Assembly (NCBI RefSeq): GCF_905163445.1
Contig: NC_053191.1
Span: forward strand, 3,162,001 to 3,226,000
DNA from: Pararge aegeria
Lineage: Eukaryota > Arthropoda > Insecta > Lepidoptera > Nymphalidae
Length of the DNA: 64,000 nucleotides
Direction: 5' to 3'
A program made the translations under genes and the position numbers. Below the pieces are notes generated by a model. The model searched no databases. It saw nothing but the letters and a program-made list of their open reading frames with translations, and was not told the origin of the DNA. The first letter of the stretch is position 1. Every line of letters begins with the position of its first letter. Shown here piece after piece: positions 10,480 through 22,307 of this stretch.

Positions 10480-11527
10480 CTGTGAAATTTAAATAGAAAT
10501 ATGCTAAGTTTAAAATAAATATGGACTTGAAGATCGTATTGTATTGTATTTTAATAAAGGGGATCTTAGTTCAGACTGGCCCGAATTACCTATGCACAAT
10601 CTGTGAGATGTCAGTTGGAGTGTCCAGTGGGTTATAAAAATGACTGACTCAATATCAAGAAGCTTACGACTCAAAGAACAATAAAAGCACATAATTCAGA
10701 TGAATTCAGAAATCTAGTTGAATTCTTGCTGTGCGTAATAATCACTCGTTGATAATATAAGTATAATAAATTAGAATTACATGTTATTTTTTTTTTAAAT
10801 TTCATTACAAGCAAGCCCTGAAAAACAAACTGACCCGATGGTAAGTGATAATGCAGTCTAAGATCGTAACGAGCTAACCGGTTAAGGATCGGTTTCTACG
10901 CGATATCGTACCTGAACACTATACCGCTTAGCGGCAGATCGTTGTCGGTTGTGTGGTAACTAAACCATGGCCGAAGCCTCCAGTCAAAATGTATATGCTG
11001 TAATGACGTTGTATCAGCCTGCCCGTGTAAGGGAATTAGGTGGTACATTAATTTGGCTACTTACTTCGGTTTCAAAGGGCGGATCTCCACCGGATTCCAC
11101 TAGCAACACATGGACATCTGGGTTCTCAGTGAGACGGTTGGCGACGATGCTACCTGCAGTCCCCGCCCCTACCACGATGTAGTCGTACACCGCATCATCT
11201 AGGCATATTACATTGGTGGAAGTCTCTTTAAGACAAACGTTAAACTCACATAATGTTACTCTTTTTTCCTTGAATATGTGCGTCTATTTCATGAGCTGGT
11301 AAAAAAATATTTTAGGTCAGATCGTCCACGGCAGATAATCGATACTGAAGCCAAAACTGTAACTCAACTTGTAATGGAATAAAAACAGAAAATAACGTAT
11401 TCGTAGGTCCCTAACCTGTGACAACTGTGTCGGTCGACCACTTATAAGCGGTGAGTCCCAGTGCCGCTAGAACCACCAAAGCGCCCTTTACTGCTTGCAC
11501 CACCGCTAAGGAGCTGGCTACGTCCAT
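8956..11527 (-). CDS. GMC oxidoreductase (ecdysone oxidase/glucose dehydrogenase-like), copy 2
   Basis: Coding exons 11527-11416, 11198-11065 and 10479-8956 join in frame to 589 residues; exons 1 and 2 have exactly the lengths and phases of copy 1. Seen: a hydrophobic N-terminus after MDVASSLAVVQAVKG; the FAD fold IVVGAGTAGS with Glu in LLVESGG; signature 1 GKVYGGSSSIHHFYYVRG; signature 2 GAFNSPKLLMLSGVGP; His ~521 in FHYSSTCRMG and Asn ~559 in SANINAA. It ends in a short tail of its own (QYNVGHCVT). Copies 1 and 2 are clearly paralogous along their whole length, so this is a tandem duplication. The enzyme is probably secreted or in the secretory pathway; its substrate is unknown. Confidence 0.9.
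10840..10985 (-). mobile_element. SINE tail fragment
   Basis: Minus-strand copy of the 3' half of the composite SINE (GGCTTCGGCCATGGTTTAG…ATCTTAGACTGCATTATCAC), in intron 2 of GMC copy 2. Confidence 0.55.
11065..11198 (-). CDS. GMC copy 2, coding exon 2 (FAD-binding fold)
   Basis: 134 bases between acceptor ATGCCTAG and donor GAA|GTAAGT. Encodes DDAVYDYIVVGAGTAGS… to GGDPPFETE. Confidence 0.9.
11416..11527 (-). CDS. GMC copy 2, coding exon 1
   Basis: ATG at 11527-11525; 112 coding bases to donor CACAG|GTTAGG. An upstream acceptor (pyrimidine run then CAG, AG at 11544-11543) indicates a separate 5'-UTR exon, as in copy 1. Confidence 0.85.
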
Positions 11528-11722
11528 CGCAGATACCTAAACCTGAAAAAAAAAGAAGTAGGTACAACTTTTGATGTGAAACATCTATAGGCGAGGGTAA
11601 AACTGATTGTTGGCGTGACGATACGATGGAATATAAGTAAGTACTATACGTAGTTGAGTTGTCGCGATTTCAAATACATTTTTAAACTCGAGTTTTTGTG
11701 TTCTGTATTTAATAAAAATGAA

Positions 11723-11732
11723 TATTTATATA
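11723..11732 (-). promoter_or_regulatory. TATA candidate A for GMC copy 2
   Basis: TATATAAATA on the minus strand, about 180 bases upstream of the acceptor preceding exon 1. No good donor lies between them, which weakens it. A competing candidate is at 14970-14978. Confidence 0.2.
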
Positions 11733-11807
11733 CAGTCATTATTTTATGAAACAAATTTGTAATGCTGTATCTTTCATTATGCCATATGTGATTCCTGTCG
11801 TAATCTG

Positions 11808-12028
11808 TTCAAATTCAAATTCAAAAATGTTTTATTCATGTAGACCTTATTACAGCCACTTATGAAGCGTTCATACATTTAACATGTTACACTAATGTCA
11901 GTGATGGTGATAACTGCATTCGTAAACTTAAAACTAAAGCTAGGAGGGTTCCAAATGCGCCCTGGTCTAAGAAGAGCCCACAACAAACTTAACCAGGTTT
12001 TTTTTTTGTTATCACCATCTCATTAGTT
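11808..12028 (-). mobile_element. LINE 3' end (TTTGAA-tailed)
   Basis: Minus-strand copy of the element AAACTTAG..TTGTTGTGGGC…CCTACATGAATAAA ending in (TTTGAA)n. Other copies: 28470-28665, 32923-33128, 44812-44960, 54686-54905. Non-coding 3' UTR of a non-LTR retrotransposon family. Confidence 0.65.
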
Positions 12029-13107
12029 AACGTTGAGCTATGAAGTTCAGTAAGTTCATACATGTAATCCTTAATTATGTTAGTATGCATAAGTATATAA
12101 CAAAACCACATACAAAATCAATTTCTATGTTTTATATCTGCCTGGCGTCCTACATTTTTACATTTTTATAGCTTTTTTGTGACAGAACTTGTCTAGGGAA
12201 GAAGTTACTCTTTGTTTATTTCTTCCGCAAAGCAATAAGTGTTGCAATGCTTATATTTTAGAAAAAGATTTCCCGCGAAAACGCTCAACGTGTCACGGCC
12301 GCACTCATGACGTCAAAGAGAAAAAATAACTATAGTCCATGTAAGTATAACTGTAAGTCCATGTTCCATAACTAAATAGATAACTAATACATTTTAGTAT
12401 TAATAACACTAAACAGAGCAACTGATGGTTTGTATTCACAAAATACTTAATATTTGCAGCGATTTTCTAAGTTCAAGCGGTACAATTAATTATTTTTATA
12501 TAGATGATGTCATTCGGCATTTTACCTGTCATGGCGGATCTCTAGATTTTGCCGTTTTATTTATTGGAAAAGAATAACAATGTCACTAAGGATATAAATT
12601 TGCATAATCCATGAATCATATAATATCATTAAATTAATGCAATATTCTTTGTTACTGTCTTCATACCTATTAGATTTAGGTACCTATATAATAACTTTTT
12701 TATTTACGTCATTAAAATTTTTAGCCACAATGCTCACTCGTTTTTCGAATCGTTGTCCGAAGGCTCACAGAACAATATTACTCCAAGGAGGTTGGCTGCT
12801 AAAAAATGCTTGAGCATTAAGTCGGCCTTTTGCAAGAGGATTTACAGTTGTGCAATGGAGAGAAAAAAAATTAAGCAACAACGCAAATGAACATCATGCG
12901 CGACTATGCGAAAATAATAACCCGGATTCTAGGAGTCTAGTTCAGTATTAAGACTTCATTTTATGTTTTTATAAAAGCGATTAACCTACACTTGGAGGAA
13001 TTAACAGTAAAATTTGTATTTAAAAAGATTTCAAATAACCAAAATACTCAGTGATATCTACTTTATTATTTTATAAATATAACCTAAAATAAACTATGTA
13101 GGTAAAA

Positions 13108-13535
13108 CTAAATAAAATCTAAAACGTCTTCGATACCACCGCAGCGAGGCACAGTTCCTAAGATGCTGGCAGCGTTGCCCTTTTGGATGGCCAAACTAAT
13201 AATTTGGCCGACTGCCTGCTTTAGGATCACCAGTAGACTCGGTAACCCTTCTGGACAATTCTTTAAAAAGTGCTCGTGCCTCCGGACCTCACGGTCTCAA
13301 AGTCTCTACTCCAAAAGGCACAAAAATGAAACTGCTATCCAGATTTTCATATTTACGCCTCTTGGCCTGCTGGTAGCAGCCGCACCCATTGACGAGGTGG
13401 CTGTGTGATGCAGCTTTGGTATCAACACAAGTTGCGTCCCACACAAGTGTCCTTCCCAGCCTACAAGGAGTGAGCGTCATACCATCCGGTCTCTTGCCAT
13501 GCCAGCGTTTCGATTGTGGGCAAACTCCTAATTTT
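13108..13535 (-). pseudogene. Non-LTR retrotransposon ORF2, C-terminal fragment
   Basis: The minus-strand frame reads GKRPDGMTLTPCRLGRTLVW, then DATCVDT, FVPFGVETL, GPEARALFKELS and NAASILGTVP, ending at TAG 13110-13108. This is the typical C-terminal tail of reverse transcriptases of one LINE group common in insects. An in-frame TGA directly after VETLRP breaks it, and the reverse transcriptase domain itself is absent. Confidence 0.75.
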
Positions 13536-13678
13536 AGGCCTTTAGTCCAGCAGACTTCATAATGATCCTAACGACTTCGTAGTATGATCTATCTATCTTG
13601 TAATGAGGCCCGCTTCAGCGGGTGCACTTCGACCCTCCAGAATCTTTTGTGCTCGCCCCGTCCTTGTATCCCCTTACC

Positions 13679-14222
13679 CTAAATAGCTTCAAATATCCAC
13701 TCTAAGAGTTTGATTGAAGCTTTTAGGTTGGAGGCACAGTAATCCTCTGGTTGAGGATAAGCCACTCCCAAGAGGTCCAACCGCTTTCTAGCCAATCCGT
13801 CGCATTTACAAAGTAAATGCTCCATGGACTCGACGTCCTCGTTGCAGGCCCTACATGTAGGGTCATCAATTATGCCCATTTTGAGCAGCATGGACCCTGT
13901 GCCGAAGTGTCCTGTTATGGCCGCTATGGCGTATCTTGCCTGTCTCCTACTCAGTCTGTTAATCTTGTTTGGAAAACAAGCTCCAGTTGCGCCCAAGAAT
14001 TTCTTGGAGTGCCTTAGACCTTCTAATTTGGCCCATTCTGCCGCAGATTTTTTCTTGGCATATGTTGATAGCGCCATGTTCACCACACATGGTGCAAGCG
14101 CTATACATGGTTCAGGACCAATGAATCTTCGTTCGGATCCCTTGCGAGCTAGCTTGTCAGCCAGCTCGTTGCCCTGTATTCCTACATGGCCTGGTACCCA
14201 GATAAGTGGTAGTAGTCGTAGT
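13679..14222 (-). pseudogene. Non-LTR retrotransposon RNase H domain fragment
   Basis: An open minus-strand frame from about 14222 to the stop at 13679. It contains the RNase H motif WVPGHVGIQGNELAD and the zinc-knuckle-like C-terminus (CRACNEDVESMEHLLCKC), as in Jockey/I/R1-type LINEs. The 5' end is cut near a SINE, and the reverse transcriptase is missing. Its tail differs from that of the fragment at 13108-13535, so two LINE families lie side by side here. Confidence 0.8.
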
Positions 14223-14242
14223 ATGATACTATAGGACCATAG

Positions 14243-14542
14243 TAATTTATATCATCATCATCATCATATCAACCAATTACCGGTCCACAACAGGGCACGG
14301 GTCTCCTCCCTCAATGCGGAGGGTTTAAGGCCGTAATCCACCACGCTGGCGGATTTCGGCACCAGTGCGGATTGGTGGACTCCAGACACATTTTAGAACA
14401 GTATGCAGAACTCTCAGGAAAGCAGGTTTCCTCGAGATGTTTTTTCCACATTACTTCGAAAATTTACACATTAATGCGTGCTGGGATTCGAACTCGGCCC
14501 CCGAAAGTGAAGTCCTACCCACTGGGCTATCAGCGTTTCCAT
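14243..14542 (-). mobile_element. tRNA-like SINE
   Basis: Minus-strand SINE: tRNA-like head near 14540, B-box GAGTTCGAATCCCAGC near 14480, tail ending in (ATG)n near 14243-14260. Same family as 7806-8112. Confidence 0.65.
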
Positions 14543-14969
14543 AATTTAAATGGTTTTAACAAAATAAATATTTTGCATGAAAACGTCTCATCAATTTTAA
14601 AAACAAAAAACTAAACACATATTTACGCAGTCTTTTTAGTGTAAAGATCGTGATGAAAATATTAAAGAATAATAAAAGCATACATTCATAAGAAATACAT
14701 ATATCTTTTTATTTTACTTGTTTGTATTCATTTCAACATATTCGTTTTTCTTGCATTATAAAAACAAACTTAAAACAAAAAAGTTATGAAGTACTGAGAC
14801 AAGTTAGAAAAAATAGACTTTAGGTACCTTGTAACTTGTTGATCTTTAAATAGATGACCTACGAAGATGCCACACCTGATAAATTAACACCACATAATAT
14901 TATTGTAACTTGGATTACAACGACTTTGATTGTCGGTCAAGTTATGCAGACTACATTCCTACTCAACAC

Positions 14970-14978
14970 TTTATATAC
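14970..14978 (-). promoter_or_regulatory. TATA candidate B for GMC copy 2
   Basis: TATATAAAG on the minus strand. By analogy with copy 1 a short leader exon could start near 14948 and end at the modest donor ATCAG|GTGTGG (14876/14875), leaving a 3.3-kb first intron that contains the LINE and SINE insertions. Tentative. Confidence 0.25.
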
Positions 14979-15239
14979 TCGTACAAAAGCGAAAGGACAT
15001 CGACTCATTAAGCACGAGATCTCAAAAACCACTGGACCTATGAAGCTAACACTTAGCAAGTGGGCAGTGTAGAGGTGGGAGATCCCTAAGGGGATAAAAT
15101 AAATGTTGGAAGGTTGTATGAAAGTTCTATGTCTTACGCCCGTTTTCACCAACGACGAACAAGACAATGCGTAAATAAGTAACGCCTTATCAGAAGTTTT
15201 AACAGAATGTGTAGTCCTACTGGCGCTATAATATAACAA

Positions 15240-15820
15240 ATCCTTAGTTATTAATATCTTATTGATTTGTTTGTTTTTGTCCTTAACGCCCTAGTTAAAC
15301 AACCAATCGACTTGATTTGGCATTGAGTTATTAAAGGAGTTAGGTGTTAGGAGTATTTTTAAGAACTCCGAAATAAAGTTAGGATTTGCAAAACCGTAGT
15401 TAAAGTGTTATATGTTAGGTACGTATGTGGACAAATATCAAAAAAACTGATAGATTAGTTAATAAATTTAACATAAAATATTTAAATAAATTAAAATAAA
15501 TATTTAAAAAAAAAATAGTTAACATATTTTTTAAATTCTGACTAATTTTAGTTTCTTCTTTAAATTTTTACTCACTTTAGGTTTTCTTCCTCCTCTTTCC
15601 TAGATTGCTTATTTTTTCCTTTGGATTTATTTAACATAGCATTTACTACTACAGCCTGTAGGTTTATGCGACGTAAAAAAAAGAAAAAAAAACTTTGGTT
15701 GCATATTAAAAATTTAGCGCAAAATTATATAATTGAATATTTTATTTATGCAATATCGCGCTCAATTTTTAGTGCAGAACTGTACAAATTAATTGTATTA
15801 ATAAATAAATTTAGAAGACG
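15240..15820. other. Intergenic, AT-rich
   Basis: Very AT-rich, with A and T runs. No gene, RNA or clear repeat recognised. Confidence 0.4.
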
Positions 15821-16480
15821 AGCTGTGCCCCGCGGCTTAGCCCGCGCCACGGGGGGGGCACGGTCGTTATGACGCACTCGTACCGGCTAAAACCGCACGG
15901 TGTTCCAACCAGTCGTCGCGTCTGGGCCAACGGGAACGCTTTCACACATCTGCGACCCAGCTAGCAGTCCCTCAGTGGTCGACACTCCTAAGAGACCACC
16001 TAAAATAACCTTAAATATATAGCGGAACACGAAGTGTGCCTTCTATCTAACCACAGCACGGCTAGCATGGGCAGGAGTCAATTATATCCCCGGGGAAAGG
16101 ATATAAATTTATCTTCTCTCACAGCTTTATCACTCTCAGAGCACTGGGGCACAAGTGGAAATAATGTCAAAATAATACGTGTAAATATAAACGAGTAAAC
16201 TTCTCCTATTCCACATTTCCTTTGCTTTAGCAGATGGACACGTTAATTATATCCCCTGTCAGGGGATATAATTAAGGGCTAGCCTGCAGTACTTATCACC
16301 AACGGGTGTCGGATTCCCTACATCCAACTCCCGGAGGTACTCGCCAAAAGGGCAGGCAGCGTTCGAAAAAGACGCCTATTCTCCTTCGACGGATTTCAAC
16401 CGTTCCACCGCATCGTTCTGCCACATAACTTGTTTTGAAAACAAGACCTGTCACGGCCTGCCAGCCTTAACCACGGCTGC
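15820..16480. mobile_element. GC-rich repeat block interrupted by a TATATCCCC MITE
   Basis: An abrupt rise in GC at about 15830-16060 and again at 16290-16470, with an inserted element at about 16075-16275. The insert has AATTATATCCCC near 16081 and GGGGATATAATT near 16262, which are inverted repeats. A relative occurs at 63337-63560. The GC-rich part may be the 5' region of a LINE, but no ORF supports that. Confidence 0.4.
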
Positions 16481-19115
16481 CAAAAAAAAAACATAGGAAG
16501 AAGTTCTCAATTCGGTTTTTTTTTTCGTTACCTCAGTACTTACTCCATTATTTATAAACCGATTTAAAAATTATTTTTTTGATGTTATACATCTTTTGGC
16601 GTGTTAGGGAAACATGAGGAGAGTAAATATTACTTCCATCCAACTAGCGTTTTTTTTCGTATTGAATACCATATACATAAAATGAAACCAATCAAAAAGT
16701 AACTTTCAAATTTTCTTTAATCAATAATTTAAAGCTGACAAGAGACAATTTTTTTGTTGTAATACAATACCTGAGCGCATAACCGCAGTGTGCGCCTGAA
16801 CATAATAAAGGTCGGTTCCGTAAAACAGAAATTTCACCTCTATAACCATCTACGTTGGTACCAAACTCGCGCGGCATCTTATGCGCACGAAAAAAATAAA
16901 CATATCAAATACAATGGTAGGTACTTCATGATTACCATTCGGCACATATCAAATCCATCTAAAAACCTCAAATAAAATCGCGCTGTTATTTCAGCCAAAG
17001 ATTTCAATCGTAGATATAACTTTAGTCACTGTCATCATATTTTAAGGCCTCTGGACTAATTCGCATTCTTAGTACAGGCGGATCTCTAAATCACAACTAG
17101 GTGAGCTCACGCACTTGGGCCATGGAAGATTACAGCATATCCATTGAAATATTTGGTTTCACCCTACCCAAAAAAGTGCATAATCTTGGCATTTTTTTTC
17201 TCATCGAGAATTTCAAACAAATCACAAATTTCACTATGAAGTCTCACAGTACATCCAATATTTCTAACTTTCAATGTCTATAATCTGACCGGCACTATGC
17301 ATTCTGTACGCTTACGCCCGAAATTAAAAAAATTGAATCCAAAATCTTCAGATAACAGATTGAATTTAGTAATGCTATCTTTATGTAAGTACAAGGAAGA
17401 TTATTAAAATTAAAGCGCTACTAAATTCAACTCTGCATATATGGGCATTAGTACGTTCGCAATGGTATCGCGTTCTTGAATATAGAAACACTGTTACGTC
17501 AGGGTAAAATATAACTTATTAGCCTCGATTTTAAAGATCAAATTCTTTCACACTTCTACACTTCACTATTTGCGGAATGAAAAATCTGTAGTACCGAGTT
17601 TAGTCATTACATTAGATCCATTTTACATTACAGTGTAACGATACTCGAAAACGAATCTAAGCGAACAAATCTTTCACTAGCTTACTAATAGTTACTTGCA
17701 ATTTGAGACAAATGTATCTTATCATGTGTTAGTGCACAATGTAGGTTTCAGAAATACGATTATAGAAATACCATATAATTATAAGGTATATTATTGGCCA
17801 TTCTTACTCCTTGGTACATATTTTAAGATTTCCATGAAAATATAAGAAACTACCGACCGGAAATCCAGGCAGACGCACGAGTTACAGATATAAACAGAAG
17901 CGAAAAAATATATCTTCTGTATATATTTGTACTTGCAGTTAAATCTCGAAAATAGTGAACAAATGATCAAATGAAAAACTCGCTATCGCCTGAATAGAAA
18001 GGACTAAACTGAAATCATTGAAGCTTCGAGATATTATTTTTTTGAAGAAGCAACAAACATATATATTCTATCTTTATTTTAATTTCAGCTTAATACACGA
18101 ATAACGCGATAAGCGATTGCTATTTAAGTTGGGAATAAAAGTGGGTGGTAGGTTTTTCCGGACGGTATCTTCCCACGTTTAAAAATAAAACAAACGAAAT
18201 GGGGATACACTCTATATTGCTTGACAGAATGAGCCGCTTTTTTAAATTCACTGGACGGCATAACACTTCTATTGTCCGTAGTGTTTAAAGAAATTGACAT
18301 TAATTTCGCTTAGAGGGAGTGATTGCGCAACACAATCGTATGCCACTGTGATACGAATCTTTAATTCAGCGATTGCGACAATCTCAATGCTTTGGCAAGA
18401 GTAGGAATACCAGTTCCGTTGAGATTTATGTACCACCAAATTAGCATCTCTCTCTTTTCTTTTCAGAATTGACATTGAAACGTGTGGTAGTTAAAACAAA
18501 AAAAAAACTCTAGTGATTTATTTCGGGGCGTTTTTTTCTATCAAATGAGAATTTCGTCAAATGAGACAGATTGCTTAACGGTTGGTATTAATTTATATAA
18601 CTTTGAGAAAAACGACTGCATAAAAGTATAGCAAAAAGCTTATAGGCGTCCAATATGCTTTTTGATTGGCGTTCCAACTACGACCAATCACAACCCTTGA
18701 TTTCATTGGTGGACGCGTGTTTTCATTGGTGGACTCGCGAACCCAGGTGTTAGTTCCAATAAAGCCTTCAGACTATTTATAACTGCAATTATTTTCACAC
18801 TGGCCACTTGAAAATAATTGGAAAGGTACAGTGGTTCAATTTGAAAAAAAAAATTATCCCATTTTGTACTATGAAGTGAGCTTAGATAAAACTATTATCG
18901 TGTGTAGTTTAATGTAGGAACTAATAGGAAAAATAGTCTATTTTTTTTCGATGACAGTTCAATACGGTTAGATTCATAGAACACCTGGAAACTTCCCAGA
19001 AAAGCTTCGAATCTTTGGTTTCGCCTTGCCGAAACTCTAGCTTTATTATTCTGTGGTGTTTAATCGAATGGGATACCAAAGAGGCACGTATATATAAAGT
19101 CTGCTTTTTTCTAAA
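16481..19115. other. Intergenic, no gene recognised
   Basis: Only short, low-complexity ORFs on both strands. No RNA gene or convincing repeat seen. Confidence 0.4.
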
Positions 19116-19369
19116 ATGAAAATTAAGCTTAATTTGCTATACACCGCGAAAAACAGGAGAATCTGTACGGTGTATTTTATCCTATCTTCTATCTTTATTA
19201 GGCTACATTTCTTCTTTATGTTTGAAATCTTGCTGTCTTGATGTTGAGAATAAAGAGTAAAGAAGTTATAAATTACACCGTACAGATTTTTCGCGGAATA
19301 TAGCAAATAAAGCTTAATTTTCATTGTATACCATGGAATTTCGCAAAGTAACGCCTACTTCTATCCACT
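19116..19369. mobile_element. Fold-back MITE (AAGCTTAATTTGCTATA family)
   Basis: The left arm from 19116 (ATGAAAATTAAGCTTAATTT) pairs with the right arm ending at 19325; between them lies a hairpin-like interior with GAATCTGTACGGTGTA and TACACCGTACAGATT. The right flank ATTTCGCAAAGTAACGCC with TACTTCTATCCA is the inverse of the flank seen left of other copies (49613, 52929, 55711). A non-autonomous DNA element. Confidence 0.65.
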
Positions 19370-20171
19370 ATTTTTTCTTACTTGTCTCAAAGCGTTTGGT
19401 TACGATTTAGGATAAAGTTTATTTTGTATGTATATATGTGCTACTTAAACTGTCATGACAGTAATAAAAACACACTTAAATAAAGCAAATGTCTTTTTAA
19501 TCGCACTTGTTTTGTGAATTTAAAAAAAAACCATAATTTACACAAAAAAAGTTATTAAAATATCTTTTAAATTATAAGACAAGTTAGAAAAAACGGAGTG
19601 TATTTATATAGTTTTAAATAATTGCATGAAAGTCGCGTAATCTACCCAGACTGGTCTTTGCAAATCATGTGGATGTCTCACAGAAAAATTAAAAAAAAAA
19701 TGGAATATCCAACACAAGTGCGTAATCACTCGTGCGAATTCCAAATTCGCTCATAATCGCAATCGAAAGTTGATGATACGAGTAGTACAATATGCATCGT
19801 CATAATATTTAACTCGCGGTAGTTTTTTTTTTAATAGGAAATCCATTTTGGCATAGGTCAAGTGCTAAAACTACTCAGTGTATTGGAAAACTTCTTACCG
19901 AATGACTATTATAGGTAACCGCAAAAAAAACGATCAATCTAAAATCTATATAAAAATTCACGTCTCGCAAAAAATCCAAAATGGCCGATAAATTTTTTTT
20001 TTTTGGTTTTTTTCCACCTCAATATTCGGGTGTTCTACAAACAAAAAAAAAGGAAATACAAGAAAGTAAAAAAATCCAAATTGATAATTTTCTATGGGGA
20101 ATTGCATCTTTTGCATTATTACAATACAATAGCTAATAGTGTCAGTCAAAAGGTGTAACCTAAAAGTTTAA

Positions 20172-20462
20172 TTTATCATCGTCATCATAACCAACCTATT
20201 TGCTGCTGAGTTATAGGGCATAGACCCAAAATGCATCCCCAATGCGGGTTCGTGGGTTTCAATGAACATTTTCACACGAGTGGTAATAATAGGAACCGAC
20301 GGCTTTCCGTGCATGCAAACGCCAATTTACTTTACTAATAATTTTTAACAGAATATTGCAATACGTAACAAATCTTTGCCATACCTGGGAATCGAACCCA
20401 GGGCTTTGAGATCGAAAATTGAACACGCCATGCTACCAACGAATATAGAATATATTATCAAT
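20172..20462 (-). mobile_element. tRNA-like SINE, another family
   Basis: The minus strand contains CCTGGGTTCGATTCCCAGG, a B-box with flanking stem, near 20384-20402, with a head upstream near 20450. The tail runs to about 20172. The A-box side does not form a full tRNA. Confidence 0.45.
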
Positions 20463-20535
20463 ATAATAATTGCAAGTTGATTCGACTTTACTCGAAATTA
20501 TTAGATATTTTTACTACTAATCGATTTCGTGTATT

Positions 20536-20956
20536 TCTTATACTAATATATTAGGCTTAAGAGTTGGTTTGTATGTTTAACTGAACGCGTTGATCTCAGG
20601 AACTACATTAGAAAAATTCTTTCAGTGAATGACAGCCCATTTATCAAGGAATGCTATAGGCTATATATCATCAGGCTAAGACCAATAGGAGCATAGCGCC
20701 AATGAAGAATGTTTCAAAATGGGGGGTTTTTTTTCCTCTTTTGAGAGCTTCCGCTGCGTGCGCTGCGTAAACGATTAAAGTTTTGATAAAATCATGTATG
20801 ACAAAGTTGCTTCCCTTTAAAAGTTCTAAGAAAAAGTCCCGCGGGGTGATTACGTATCTCGCGACTGTCGCCAGATACGTAATCACCCTGCGGGACAGCA
20901 TATGTCTATCTTTTAAGGTTGACTTATATGCGAACGAAGTCGCGGTGGACCGCTAG
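20536..20956 (+). mobile_element. Helitron-like non-autonomous element
   Basis: The 5' end TCTTATACTAATATATTAGG followed by ACGCGTTGATCTCAGGAAC and the 3' end GAACGAAGTCGCGGTGGACC-GCTAG match the TC…CTAG layout of lepidopteran Helitron-like elements; CTAG ends at 20956 and T follows. Inside lies a 24-bp-arm palindrome (20836-20896). No Rep/helicase ORF is present. Confidence 0.6.
20836..20896. repeat. Long palindrome inside Helitron-like element
   Basis: 24-base arms (20836-20859 and 20873-20896, one mismatch) around a 13-base spacer. The stem begins GTCCCGCGGGGTGATTACGT. A short ORF crosses it but is not a plausible gene. Confidence 0.85.
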
Positions 20957-22110
20957 TACGTTTATAAGATTTGATAAGAAGTTTTCCAAATCACTTGTGA
21001 TTTATGTGACGCGAACTTCGCAAACACCAAAGTGCCAAAACTGTATTTAAAAAATAAAACGACTTCGTTATAACGTCTTCATTATCTTTATAAATTATAA
21101 GAACGTTCATTTCTCGAAATTTGATGTACCTAGTAACAAAAAAGAACGCTTATAAACACAACCGTAAGCCTCCACATTTTAACATTCACTCACTCATGCT
21201 TGTTTCATACCTCATTCAATCGTTCAAATATAATATCAACCGCCCGAGTTCTTCGCTTCACACAGTAACGATCGTTTTATTTATTTTTCCCCATCGTCAT
21301 GGAATTAAGGTACACCTTTTTTTCAAAATCCAGTGAGTTACGCGCCACGAAAGTTGAAAAAGAAATTCCCTTTTAAAATTCGCTTACAAACTAGCGTCAC
21401 CCATGATATTTAATTGGATGTTCGCAATATAAAAATCGTCATGTAGTAAAATCGGTCTTATGTTCCTTGCTTTAAAGGTCAAATTATGTACACTTCTTCA
21501 GCCTGCGCACCGTGGTTTGGTAAATAAAAGCCAATATTACATAAAGTCAATGTAAATTAGACCTTATGTTTATGTATTAAACTGGTTATTTCTGTGCGAC
21601 TGATAATCGTCGGTTAATTCCACTAAGTACGTTGTCTGTAGAGTTGTGAACGAACTTGAGCCATAAAACAAGGAAGATAAAGTTAGTTTTACGGAAGCAA
21701 ATATCGTATAACCGATACTTGAAAACTAATTTATAATTGCAAGTGTGCAAATCTTACACACTACCAGATACAAGAGTAGTTTCAACTTTCGTGACGCGAG
21801 ACTTATAATGGGAGCTGATGCGGGCTCTAAAGAAATGCAAATAACGGCCAAATAGAAAAAAGTCGAAAACTATTTAATCTTTTTTTGTATAATATATCTT
21901 ATCACAAATTATTACACCAAACCTTTTGAATCCCGCATTCAGCTACCCATTTAATAAACCGTAATTGCTAATTCGGAACACTTAAACTAAATTCACAGGA
22001 CATATGCATTCCTTGAAAGGTGACTATTTAGAGACCATATTTTTATTAGATTGACTTCCTTTGACCTTGAACAATGCGGAAATGACATTTATATTACTTT
22101 GTGACCCCAT
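20957..22110. other. Intergenic, no gene recognised
   Basis: AT-rich; no recognisable CDS, RNA or repeat. Confidence 0.4.
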
Positions 22111-22111
22111 A

Positions 22112-22307
22112 CCACTGGGGTACTGCACACAGGGTATGCAGATATAAAATGAAGAAATTCTCCAGTACGAGTTATTAATACTTAATGGTAGGTTTTTTAT
22201 CAATCTTACAATGCATATCCTTAAGTTTTTGATAACTTGTACTGGAGATTTTCTTCCTTTTTATATCATCTGAATACCCTGTGCATACCCTCTATGCACG
22301 CCACTGA
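22112..22307. mobile_element. MITE with CAGGGTATGCAGAT inverted ends
   Basis: The left arm CACTGGGGTACTGCACACAG… continues ATGCAGATATAAAATGAAGA; the right arm is its imperfect inverse, ending GTGCATACCCTCTATGCACG-CCACTG. A related element is at 34886-35091, and fragments occur near 42590-42650, 47460-47505 and 59310-59340. Non-coding. Confidence 0.6.

Noticed and set aside
13824..14234. 136-residue plus-strand ORF
   Set aside because: It is the antisense of the LINE RNase H fragment, which has clear motifs on the minus strand.
20671..20901. 76-residue ORF across the palindrome
   Set aside because: It lies inside a Helitron-like element and its start is made of the palindrome itself.
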